From NCBI GenBank assembly GCA_905214365.1, contig CAJMMH010000129.1:1-7762 (forward strand): a stretch of DNA of 7,762 nt. Direction: 5' to 3'. This stretch comes from an uncultured bacterium (lineage in GTDB: Bacteria; Bacillota; Clostridia; Lachnospirales; Lachnospiraceae). The notes under the pieces are model-generated. The model had not been told where the DNA came from. It did no database searches and saw nothing but the letters and a program-made list of their open reading frames with translations. Both the position numbers and the translations under genes were made by a program. Of the stretch, positions 1 through 6,794 are shown piece by piece. Each line of letters opens with the position of its first letter. Positions within the stretch are counted from its first letter, which is position 1.

Positions 1-25
1 AAAAGCATGAACTGACCGGATTTCC

Positions 26-54
26 TTTTCAAAACGGAAAAACTGTGATACAAT
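26..54 (+). promoter_or_regulatory. Probable vegetative (sigma-A type) promoter of the foldase gene
   Basis: The -10 box TACAAT (49-54) is preceded by TG at 46-47, giving an extended -10. A weaker -35 box TTTTCA (26-31, 4 of 6 matches to TTGACA) lies 17 bp upstream. Transcription would start near 61, leaving an untranslated leader of about 80 nt before the ATG at 142. The call rests on consensus matching only. Confidence 0.6.
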
Positions 55-65
55 AACAGTCAGTA

Positions 66-119
66 TTTCCGCCTCCGCCGGCCGATTGGTTGCTGCGGGG
101 CTCATAGAGCGGACGGAAA
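66..119 (+). other. Stem-loop in the 5' leader of the foldase gene
   Basis: TTTCCG (66-71) pairs with CGGAAA (114-119), and TCCGC (74-78) pairs with GCGGA (109-113). This makes an 11-bp stem with a 2-nt bulge (72-73) around a 30-nt GC-rich loop. It would occupy most of the leader between the predicted transcription start and the ribosome site. It matches no riboswitch class I know and may simply stabilise the mRNA. Confidence 0.4.
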
Positions 120-141
120 GGAAAGGGACAGGATTTTATAT

Positions 142-1359
142 ATGAGAAACAAGAGATTACTTGCGGCGGCAATGACATTAGGATTGGCATTCAGCACGAT
201 GCCGGCTGCTGCATGGGCAGAGGAAACAACAGAAGCAGAGACTGTGGCAGAAACCGAGGAAGGAACCGTCGAGTCCGAGGCAGAGACCGAAGAGGCATTT
301 GATTACAGCAGCGCATATGATGATAACGGATACTTTACCGGAATCAAAGCACTTGATTATGTGACGCTTCCAGATTATAAGGACGGCTTCGAGGTGCCGG
401 AGAACGAGGTAATCCCGTCGGATGACGCGATTCAGAGCAGCATTGAGAATGATCTGAGCAGCTATATGACCGAAAACCAGGTAACGGACCGCGCGGTTGA
501 GGACGGCGATACCGTAAATATTGATTATGTCGGTTCCGTTGACGGCGTTGAGTTTAAAGGCGGAAACACTAATGGCAGCGGTACCGAGGTTACGATCGGC
601 GTAACCAACTACATTGATGATTTTCTGGATCAGCTGGTTGGTCATATGCCGGGCGAGACGTTTGACGTAGAGGTAACCTTCCCGGATCCGTATAAGGCAA
701 ACACCGATCTGTCCGGCAAGGATGCTGTATTCAAGACCACGATTAACTACATTGTCAGCAGCGTAGCTCCGGAGCTGAACGATGAGTTTGTAAAGGAAAA
801 TCTTGAGTTCGATACCGCTGATGAGTACCGTCAGAGTGTATATGACAAGCTGTATCAGAGCAATCTGGACAACGCGGTTCTGAACTGGCTGGTAAACAAC
901 GCAGAGGTATCCGAGGTTCCGGATGAGGCAACCGACGCAATCTACGGCGCGCAGTACAATTATTTGCAGACGATGTGCGGTTACTACGGCATGACGGTTG
1001 AGGATTATCTCTCCGCAGCCGGATCAACGACCGATGGTCTGCGCGAGCAGTGCAGGGCATATGCGGAGCAGACTCTGATTCTTCAGGCAGTCATGGAGGA
1101 CGCGGGACTTGAGATTACAACGGAGATGGCGAAGGAAATGACTGGCGCGGACGATGATACGTATGCGCAGTTCCTGGATTTCTACGGACAGGGATATATC
1201 TTCAACAGTACGATTCCGAACTGCGTCTGCGAGTATCTTGGCGGACTGGCAACGCTTGCTGAAACGGAAGAAGAGACAGGAACCGATGCAGCGGATACCG
1301 AGTCTGAAACAGTATCAGAGGAAGAGACGACAGAAGAAACAGAATCTGCTGCAGAGTAA
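142..1359 (+). CDS. Exported trigger-factor/FKBP-like peptidyl-prolyl isomerase
   Basis: The 405-residue product is probably an extracytoplasmic folding factor that isomerises X-Pro bonds. Residues 1-26 form a signal peptide (basic MRNKR, hydrophobic core, AWA|EE cleavage site). It has no lipobox cysteine, so it should be secreted or wall-associated. An acidic Glu/Thr linker (27-52) precedes an FKBP domain (about 119-206), recognised by GDTVNIDYVGSVDG (122-135), FKGG, IGVTNYIDDF (152-161), LVGHMPGE (165-172) and FPDPY (180-184). Residues 207-370 resemble the helical trigger-factor C-terminal region (ELNDEFVKENLEFDT), and a second acidic tail fills 371-405. The ribosome-binding N-domain of cytoplasmic trigger factor is absent. 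The start fits an ACAGGA ribosome site (128-133). The fold assignment is firm; substrates and enzymatic activity are inferred. Confidence 0.85.
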   Translation: MRNKRLLAAAMTLGLAFSTMPAAAWAEETTEAETVAETEEGTVESEAETEEAFDYSSAYDDNGYFTGIKALDYVTLPDYKDGFEVPENEVIPSDDAIQSSIENDLSSYMTENQVTDRAVEDGDTVNIDYVGSVDGVEFKGGNTNGSGTEVTIGVTNYIDDFLDQLVGHMPGETFDVEVTFPDPYKANTDLSGKDAVFKTTINYIVSSVAPELNDEFVKENLEFDTADEYRQSVYDKLYQSNLDNAVLNWLVNNAEVSEVPDEATDAIYGAQYNYLQTMCGYYGMTVEDYLSAAGSTTDGLREQCRAYAEQTLILQAVMEDAGLEITTEMAKEMTGADDDTYAQFLDFYGQGYIFNSTIPNCVCEYLGGLATLAETEEETGTDAADTESETVSEEETTEETESAAE

Positions 1360-1396
1360 ACCGGGAATAGCCGGTCTGCAGACGGAGGATGCAACG

Positions 1397-1437
1397 GAAA
1401 GCTTCGGCGGCAGAGCGGATCTGCCGGCGGAGCTTTC
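1397..1437 (+). terminator. Probable terminator hairpin after the foldase gene
   Basis: Two 17-nt arms (1397-1413 and 1421-1437) pair with one G.T wobble and one G.G mismatch around a 7-nt loop, AGCGGAT. The hairpin lies 38 bp after the TAA and is very GC-rich. The following tract (TGCTATATGAATTTCT) is poor in T, so termination may be inefficient and some read-through into the CDF gene is possible. Confidence 0.55.
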
Positions 1438-1449
1438 TGCTATATGAAT

Positions 1450-1499
1450 TTCTGAAGCAAAGGCATAAAAATAGGCATTTATCGCTTCAGAATCTTTGC
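1450..1499 (+). promoter_or_regulatory. Two overlapping inverted repeats upstream of the CDF gene
   Basis: TTCTGAAGC (1450-1458) is a perfect inverted match to GCTTCAGAA (1484-1492). GCAAAG (1457-1462) matches CTTTGC (1494-1499). The pairs share bases 1457-1458, so as RNA they would be mutually exclusive; as DNA they could be an operator. GGCAT is also directly repeated in the intervening AT-rich loop. The element ends 24 bp before the ATG at 1523. No clear promoter boxes are visible here. Confidence 0.35.
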
Positions 1500-1522
1500 T
1501 GAAAAAGCAGGGGGAAGGCAGT

Positions 1523-2680
1523 ATGATTCGAGTGTTGGCACGGCTGCTGATAAAAGATTATCAGAATACCGAGGATGAGCGTGTCCGGCGCAGCTACGGT
1601 ATGCTCTGCAGTGTGGTCGGGATAGTCCTGAACCTGCTGCTGTTTGCCGGGAAGTACGCGGCGGGCGTGCTGAGCGCGTCGATCGCGATTACGGCGGACG
1701 CGTTCAATAACCTGTCGGATGCGGGATCTTCGCTGATTACGCTGATCGGCTTCCGGATTGCGGGCAAGCGCGCGGATAAGGAGCACCCGTTCGGACACAG
1801 GCGCATGGAGTATGTCTCCGGACTGATGGTTGCCCTGATTATTTTACTGATGGGTGTTGAGGTTGTACGCGACGCGGTCGGGCAGATTCTTCACCCGGAG
1901 GCGGTTTCCGCAAGCGCATTGTCGATCGGGATTCTGCTTGCGTCGATTGGTGTGAAGTTGTGTATGGCGGAGTACAATCACCGCTACGGAAAAAAGCTGC
2001 AGTCCGCGGCGATGCAGGCGGCGGCAGCAGACAGCATCAGTGATGTAGCGGCGACGTCGGTTGTCCTGGTCTGCGCGGTGATTGCGTCCTGCTTCGGCGT
2101 GAACCTGGATGGAATCTGCGGTCTGGCGGTCGGCTGCTTTATTTTGTATGCCGGTTACTGTGCGGCGAGGGATACGCTCAATCCGCTGCTTGGGGAAGCG
2201 CCTGATCCGGGACTGGTGCGGCAGATTGAGGATATCGTGCGCGCGCATCCGGAGATTCTTGATGTGCATGATCTGATTGTACACGATTATGGTCCTGGCT
2301 GCAGGCTGATTTCCCTGCACGGAGAGGTTTCCGGCGAGGAAAATATTTATCATCTGCACGATGTGATTGATGGGATTGAGCGGGAACTGGAGCAAAAGAT
2401 CGGCTGTCGGGCTGTGATCCATATGGATCCGGTTCCGGTTAATGATAAGCGGCTTCTGGAAATGAAAAAGAAGCTTACGCAGGGTGTGAAGGTGATTCAT
2501 CCGAATATGACAGTGCACGATCTCCATGTGCTTGAAGAGGATGGAAAGGAGTGTGTCACGTTTGACGTGGTGCTTCCGGACTGCGGACTGAGCGATGAGG
2601 ATGCGCTGCATCGGCTGATTGAGCTGACGCACCTGCTGTGGGGGGATGACTGCCAGGCAATCATCCGGATTGACCACTGA
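1523..2680 (+). CDS. Cation diffusion facilitator (CDF) metal efflux transporter, probably Mn2+-type
   Basis: The 385-residue membrane antiporter exports divalent metal in exchange for protons. Hydrophobic helices span about 28-222. The transport site shows N62 and D66 in helix 2 (FNNLSDAGSS) and D170 and D174 in helix 5 (DSISD), and HPFGHRRMEY (88-97) is the conserved post-helix-3 segment. Zinc CDFs usually carry His at one or more of these four positions; an N/D-D/D set is associated with manganese members, so Mn2+ is inferred. Two cytoplasmic ferredoxin-like domains follow, about 230-303 and 308-385, where the family usually has one. ATG 1523 is preferred over an in-frame TTG at 1496 because GGGGGAAGG (1510-1518) sits just before it. 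The gene lies 48 bp before the lipoprotein gene. Confidence 0.92.
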   Translation: MIRVLARLLIKDYQNTEDERVRRSYGMLCSVVGIVLNLLLFAGKYAAGVLSASIAITADAFNNLSDAGSSLITLIGFRIAGKRADKEHPFGHRRMEYVSGLMVALIILLMGVEVVRDAVGQILHPEAVSASALSIGILLASIGVKLCMAEYNHRYGKKLQSAAMQAAAADSISDVAATSVVLVCAVIASCFGVNLDGICGLAVGCFILYAGYCAARDTLNPLLGEAPDPGLVRQIEDIVRAHPEILDVHDLIVHDYGPGCRLISLHGEVSGEENIYHLHDVIDGIERELEQKIGCRAVIHMDPVPVNDKRLLEMKKKLTQGVKVIHPNMTVHDLHVLEEDGKECVTFDVVLPDCGLSDEDALHRLIELTHLLWGDDCQAIIRIDH

Positions 2681-2697
2681 ATAAAAAAGAGAAACGT

Positions 2698-2713
2698 TGC
2701 GCCGTCCGGCGCA
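2698..2713 (+). other. Short GC hairpin between the CDF and lipoprotein genes
   Basis: TGCGCC (2698-2703) and GGCGCA (2708-2713) form a perfect 6-bp stem with a GTCC loop. It lies 18 nt after the CDF stop and just before the ribosome site AGAGGA (2719-2724). No T-run follows on the + strand, so it does not look like a terminator in that direction. It may be an mRNA processing or stability element inside an operon. Confidence 0.4.
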
Positions 2714-2728
2714 GAATGAGAGGACAGC

Positions 2729-3535
2729 ATGAAAAAGAGATGGACACGGACATTAATTCTGGGAGGTATGGCGGCGGTTATGACGCTGACAGCCGGCTGC
2801 TACAGCTATGGAAACAGCTACTACAGCCAGGCAAGCCGGATTCCGAAGACGACGGCGGCAAAGGATACGCTGGAAGAGTTTGATGTCAGCAGCCTGCAGC
2901 GGGAGGACGGCGCGTTCCAGTTCGGTGATCTGGCATGGGGAAGCAGTGTGGAGGATGTTCAGCAGAAGCTTGGAATCAACATTTCTCAGACGCAGCCGGT
3001 CGGTGAGGACCGTTCGTATGCGGATGTGAATTATTCCATTCTTCTTCTGGACCGGATTTCTCTTGGCTTTATGCCGGTATTTGATAATGACGGCCTGAGT
3101 GTAGTCAGCATTTATTTCGAGAATGTTTATACAGCGGAAGAGCTGGATGCGTTTTACGATGAAGTGGTTGCCCTGTTCGAAGAGACGTTCGGCAAGGCGG
3201 ATGATGTGACCAATACTGAGCAGACGAGCGGAAGCACGACGTTCCAGTGTGAGACAACGTTCTGGTACCATGAGATTGATCCAACCCATATGACGACGCT
3301 GCAGGTCGGCAAGCTGGACAGCGGCTCCGGCACAAGCGGAGTTGTGCTTGGCGTGAACCAGTACAATCCGGAGGAATTGGAATCAGAGAGCGCGTTGGAG
3401 GATGGAACAGAAGACGCAGAGACGACAGGCAGCGAAACAGGCAGTGCAGAGGACAGCGCGGCTGACCATGAGGCGGACAGTGAAGCTGACAGCAGTGCCG
3501 CAAAGGAAGTTAGCGAGTCATCAGAAGAAAAGTGA
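2729..3535 (+). CDS. Surface lipoprotein of unknown function with acidic C-terminal tail
   Basis: The 268-residue precursor has a lipoprotein signal: MKKRWTRT, a hydrophobic stretch (9-19), then the lipobox LTAGC with Cys24 as the predicted lipidated residue. A Tyr/Ser-rich spacer (25-35) leads to a folded region of about 60-212 that includes FGDLAWGSSVEDVQQKLGI (65-83). This WG-x-S-x-x-D/E-V-x-x-x-LG pattern recurs in Clostridia lipoproteins. Residues 215-268 are a low-complexity Glu/Asp/Ser/Ala tail with EADS repeats. Ribosome site AGAGGA is at 2719-2724. The stop is only 10 bp before tldD, whose ribosome site overlaps the end of this gene, so the two are very likely co-transcribed and perhaps translationally coupled. 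I recognise no enzymatic motif; the function is unknown. Confidence 0.82.
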   Translation: MKKRWTRTLILGGMAAVMTLTAGCYSYGNSYYSQASRIPKTTAAKDTLEEFDVSSLQREDGAFQFGDLAWGSSVEDVQQKLGINISQTQPVGEDRSYADVNYSILLLDRISLGFMPVFDNDGLSVVSIYFENVYTAEELDAFYDEVVALFEETFGKADDVTNTEQTSGSTTFQCETTFWYHEIDPTHMTTLQVGKLDSGSGTSGVVLGVNQYNPEELESESALEDGTEDAETTGSETGSAEDSAADHEADSEADSSAAKEVSESSEEK

Positions 3536-3545
3536 GGAAAATAAG

Positions 3546-4976
3546 ATGAAGGTAGAAACCAGCAGGTATCTGCAGGAGAAGAAGCCAATGCTTCAGGATC
3601 TGCTGCATCGGCTTCTTCAGGAGTATCCGTATGTATCGATTCTCGCTGAGGATTCGAGATCATGCGTGTGTATGGTATCAAAATCAGGAACGCTGGTCAG
3701 AGAGGACAGTATGCTGACCGGACGCGGCGCGGTGATTCGTGTGTATGACGGCACATCGGTTAGTGAGTATGCGCTGAACCGCTTCTGCGAGGAAGAGTTT
3801 TCGCTTGCGCAGAAAACGCTGCGTGAGACACTGGTTCCGCTTGAAAAAAAGCTTCCGGATGGAATTCAGGGCGATCACGCGGGGATTCCGGCCGATGAAC
3901 CGTGTGTTTTCCATGAAAGCACATCGTATGAGCGTCATCCGTCCGCAATCGGGGACGCGAAGATCCTTGACGCGCTGACACGGATTTCCGAGGAAGGACG
4001 TGCTGTGGATTCCAGAATTCTGGACTGCCGTGTCATGTTCAGCTGGCAGCAGTACAGCAAGCTGTTTCTGTCAGAACATAGAGATATGCTCCAGGATGTG
4101 ATGTGGACCAATGGCTATATTTCAGCTGTTGCCGCGCACGGAGAAAAGGTAGAGAGCTGCGCGCGCGCGTTTTCCATGCTCGGAGGCGCGGAGCTGCTTG
4201 ACCGGATGGAGCATGGCGTAGAGGACGTCGCGCGCACGACGTTAGAGCTGCTTGACAGCCAGCCGATGAAGCCGGGTGAGTATGAGTGTATCTGTACGCC
4301 GGAGGTGACCGGTATGATTGCGCATGAGGCGTTCGGACACGGTGTTGAGATGGATATGTTTGTCAAGGACCGCGCGCTTGCAAAGCAGTATATCGGAAAG
4401 CAGGTGGCATCTCCGCTTGTGACGATGCACGACGGCGCGTCCGCGGCAAAGGAGACAGCTTCGTATTTCTTTGATGATGAGGGTGTTCTTGCGCATGATA
4501 CGGTTGTTATCGACCACGGAATTCTGCAGCGGGGCATCAGCGACAGCCGTTCCGCGCAGCGGCTTGGCACCGAACCGACCGGAAACGGGAGAAGAGAGGC
4601 ATTTGATCATAAGGTATATACCCGTATGACCAATACCTTTTTTGAGCCGGGAACCGACCGGTATGAGGATATGGTAAAGTCAATTTCTTATGGCTTCCAG
4701 CTGGAAAACGCGACAAGCGGCATGGAGGATCCGAAGAACTGGGGCATTCAGTGCATGGTAAACATTGCCCGTGAAATCAAGGATGGGGCGTTTACCGGCC
4801 GTATCTTCTCGCCGGTTGTTCTGACCGGTTATGTTCCGGATCTGCTGAAGTCCATTTCTATGATTTCCGACCGGGCAGAGCTGTGCGGATGCGGCATGTG
4901 CGGCAAAGGCCACAAGGAGTGGGTGAAGGTATCGGACGGCGGCCCGTATATTAAGGCGAAGATCCGCCTGGGCTAA
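3546..4976 (+). CDS. tldD: TldD family zinc metalloprotease, catalytic subunit
   Basis: The 476-residue product is close to the usual TldD length (about 480). The metalloprotease motif HEAFGH has zinc ligands H260 and H265 and catalytic E261, followed by GVEMDM. In known TldD structures the third zinc ligand is a Cys near the C-terminus, here most likely C452 in GMCGKG. TldD pairs with TldE to form a cytoplasmic protease that cleaves unfolded peptides; in E. coli it acts on microcin B17 and the CcdA antitoxin. ATG 3546 is preferred because GAGGAAA (3534-3540) precedes it. An in-frame ATG at 3402 would add 48 low-complexity residues out of frame with the lipoprotein tail. Odd feature: C447 and C449 make a CxCxxC cluster with C452. 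The family call is certain; the substrate is unknown. Confidence 0.95.
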   Translation: MKVETSRYLQEKKPMLQDLLHRLLQEYPYVSILAEDSRSCVCMVSKSGTLVREDSMLTGRGAVIRVYDGTSVSEYALNRFCEEEFSLAQKTLRETLVPLEKKLPDGIQGDHAGIPADEPCVFHESTSYERHPSAIGDAKILDALTRISEEGRAVDSRILDCRVMFSWQQYSKLFLSEHRDMLQDVMWTNGYISAVAAHGEKVESCARAFSMLGGAELLDRMEHGVEDVARTTLELLDSQPMKPGEYECICTPEVTGMIAHEAFGHGVEMDMFVKDRALAKQYIGKQVASPLVTMHDGASAAKETASYFFDDEGVLAHDTVVIDHGILQRGISDSRSAQRLGTEPTGNGRREAFDHKVYTRMTNTFFEPGTDRYEDMVKSISYGFQLENATSGMEDPKNWGIQCMVNIAREIKDGAFTGRIFSPVVLTGYVPDLLKSISMISDRAELCGCGMCGKGHKEWVKVSDGGPYIKAKIRLG

Positions 4977-5038
4977 GGGCGGCAGCGGAGTGCCGGACAT
5001 AAAAAGCCGGCTTTCGGCAATGCGGAAAGGAAATAGCG

Positions 5039-6325
5039 ATGCTGACAAAAATAAAAAAGGCTCTGCAGGAATGCGGGATTGCGGAGTATATGATTAAAGA
5101 AGAGACCAGAGAAGGACTGGAGCTGTATTTTATCCGGCGGACATTAGATATCCGCAGACAGACCAGAGTACAGACCTGGGGCGTGACGGTGTACCGCACG
5201 TTTGAAGAAAAGGAAACGAAGTACCGCGGGTTTGCGTCTGTTGTGATCAGCGACGGGATGCTGCAGGATGAGATTTGTGAGCGGATCCGCACGGCGTATG
5301 AAAGCGCGGCCTGCGTGAAAAATCTGTGGTATCCGCTGCCGGGAAAGGAAACAAGTGACGGCGTGGAGGACCGGCATCCGGAGCTTTCCGGAAGACTCAA
5401 AGAGCAGGCAATGGCGGCGGCAGAAGCAGTATTTTCCGTTGATCCGCAGGAGGATGCATTTATCAATTCGCTGGAAGTATTTGCCAGAATGACGCAGACC
5501 CGGATTGTAAATTCGGAAGGGACAGATGTTTCCTGGCGCGCTTACCAGGTGGACGGCGAGTTTGTCGCTCAGTGCAGAGAGCCGCAGGATGTAGAGACTT
5601 GGCAGGATTTCAGCTATGAGCAGCTGGACAAAGCGGCGCTTGCGGACAAAGCAGCAGAGATTCTGCAGCAGACCAGGGACCGGGCGAGAGCGTCAGCGGC
5701 TCCGAAGGCAGGTGCGTACCGCCTGATTTTATCGGACAGCAATGCGGAAATTGTACTCCGTTACTTTGCGGAGCGCAGCTGCGCGGAGATGATTTATCCG
5801 GGATATTCCTCCTGGCGCGCAGGGGACGATGTACAGATGATGGGAAGCGATGCGCCGGTAACCGGAGACCGCCTCAACATAACGTTAGCGGTATCAGAGC
5901 CCTACAGTAGTGAAGGAATCCGGATGAAGGACCGGCCGCTGCTTGAAAATGGTGTGCTGAAGACCATCTACGGAGGCGCGCGCTGCTGCAGTTATCTCAG
6001 CACAGAGCCGACCGGCAGCTATACTAGGCTTATGGTGCAGCCGGGAACTGTTTCTCTGGAAGAAATGAGGCAGAAGCCGTATCTTTATGTGGTCAGCTTC
6101 TCGGACTTTCAGATGGATTCCTTTACCGGAAGCTTTGCCGGTGAAATCCGTCTTGGATATCTGTACGATGGGAAAACGGTTAACCTGGTGACCGGAGGTT
6201 CCGTCAACGGACAGATCACGGAAGCGCAGAAGCAGATGATTCTGTCGAAAGAGAGACAGAAGACAATGACCTTTGACGGCCCGAAGGCAATCTGCATGGA
6301 GGATGTGACCGTAGCAGGACAGTAA
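5039..6325 (+). CDS. tldE: TldE/PmbA-like partner subunit of the TldD protease
   Basis: The 428-residue TldD/PmbA-family protein lacks the HExxxH motif. At the expected place it reads RYFAERSCAEM (241-251), so it should be the non-catalytic half of the TldD-TldE heterodimer that helps shape the internal cleavage chamber. Family features include the N-terminal strand region (28-90), EGIRMKDRPLLENGVLK (292-308) before YLSTEPTGSYTR (319-330), and the C-terminal FTGSFAGEIRLGYLYDGK (362-379). It starts 62 bp after tldD with ribosome site AAAGGAAA (5026-5033). The gap holds alternative pairings: GCCGG 4992-4996 with CCGGC 5007-5011, or TGCCG 4991-4995 with CGGCA 5015-5019. These could tune the ratio of the two subunits. 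It is shorter and more diverged than E. coli PmbA (about 450 residues). Confidence 0.88.
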   Translation: MLTKIKKALQECGIAEYMIKEETREGLELYFIRRTLDIRRQTRVQTWGVTVYRTFEEKETKYRGFASVVISDGMLQDEICERIRTAYESAACVKNLWYPLPGKETSDGVEDRHPELSGRLKEQAMAAAEAVFSVDPQEDAFINSLEVFARMTQTRIVNSEGTDVSWRAYQVDGEFVAQCREPQDVETWQDFSYEQLDKAALADKAAEILQQTRDRARASAAPKAGAYRLILSDSNAEIVLRYFAERSCAEMIYPGYSSWRAGDDVQMMGSDAPVTGDRLNITLAVSEPYSSEGIRMKDRPLLENGVLKTIYGGARCCSYLSTEPTGSYTRLMVQPGTVSLEEMRQKPYLYVVSFSDFQMDSFTGSFAGEIRLGYLYDGKTVNLVTGGSVNGQITEAQKQMILSKERQKTMTFDGPKAICMEDVTVAGQ

Positions 6326-6425
6326 CAGCCCATTGGCACAGCAGAATTACAGAAATTTTACATTGAGATCGCACGTATTTTACTTCTGTATGGTTCAATA
6401 AAAGTACAAAAGGAAAGAAGCAAAA

Positions 6426-6440
6426 CGCAGGATTGCTGCG
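6426..6440 (+). other. Small hairpin in the leader of the two-helix membrane protein gene
   Basis: CGCAG (6426-6430) and CTGCG (6436-6440) pair around a GATTG loop, 17 nt before the ribosome site. It is too short to assign a function. The rest of 6326-6467 is AT-rich and holds TTTACA (6357-6362) and TTGAGA (6363-6368) as possible -35 boxes, but no convincing -10 box at the right distance. No terminator for tldE is visible. Confidence 0.25.
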
Positions 6441-6473
6441 GATGTAGGACCCGAACGGAAGGAGGATATGTGT

Positions 6474-6794
6474 ATGAGACAGGAAAGAGAAGGAAGAATT
6501 AGAAGGCTGATGGCTGCAGCTGGACTGACGGAAATTTTCATTATGGGATTTCTGGCAGCGCAGTACGCGCAGATGAGGGCAATTGGACTGCCGGGCGCAG
6601 GATCTGTTTCGGATCCGGGAGAGGCATGGCGTTCCGCCGCCTGGTTTGCTGCATTTCTGCTGGCGTTTGCGTTTGCCGGTCTGGCAGCAGCCTCCAGAGC
6701 CTTTTTTCAGACACGCTCTAAGCGGGAGGCAAAGGATGATTACGATCGAGGCATTGACTGCGGCGGCGAGGGAAGCCGGTTCCATCATGCTTGA
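6474..6794 (+). CDS. Small two-helix membrane protein of unknown function
   Basis: The 106-residue protein has a basic N-terminus (MRQEREGRIRRL), a first hydrophobic segment at about 17-34, a polar loop with GLPGAGSVSDPGEAW (38-52) and a second hydrophobic segment at about 55-76 (Ala/Phe-rich). A charged tail RSKREAKDDYDR follows. By the positive-inside rule both ends should be cytoplasmic with the loop outside. ATG 6474 is preferred over ATG 6468 because the strong site GGAGG (6461-6465) lies 8 nt before it but only 2 nt before 6468. The last 19 codons overlap the next gene by 59 bp. I recognise no family; similar small proteins are common and poorly conserved. Confidence 0.65.
   Translation: MRQEREGRIRRLMAAAGLTEIFIMGFLAAQYAQMRAIGLPGAGSVSDPGEAWRSAAWFAAFLLAFAFAGLAAASRAFFQTRSKREAKDDYDRGIDCGGEGSRFHHA

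Noticed and set aside
21..40. Near-palindrome TTTCCTTTT / AAAACGGAAA around the -35 region
   Set aside because: One base is unmatched and the spacing is a single base, so no RNA hairpin could form; it is AT-rich and may be chance.
1360..1522. Metal riboswitch (yybP-ykoY or NiCo) upstream of the CDF gene
   Set aside because: The conserved loop sequences and multi-helix junction of those classes are not present; only the simple inverted repeats reported above are.
1844..2677. Long - strand reading frame opposite the CDF gene
   Set aside because: It is the mirror of a clear transporter gene with family motifs, and its composition (Arg/His/Asn-rich, no motifs) is that of a shadow.
3402..3545. 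In-frame upstream extension of tldD (48 codons)
   Set aside because: It lies in another frame of the lipoprotein's acidic tail, is low-complexity and basic, and ATG 3546 has its own ribosome site and gives the normal TldD length.
6421..6465. T-box leader before the small membrane protein gene
   Set aside because: There is no T-box sequence and no specifier stem; the short CGCAG/CTGCG hairpin alone is not enough.
6326..6467. Promoter with TTTACA or TTGAGA as -35 box before the small membrane protein gene
   Set aside because: No acceptable -10 box lies 16-18 bp downstream (best is TGTATG), so I cannot support a specific promoter.
6583..6735. Upstream extension of the inositol monophosphatase reading frame
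   Set aside because: The added residues match no family N-terminus, while ATG 6736 has a good ribosome site and the expected first helix.
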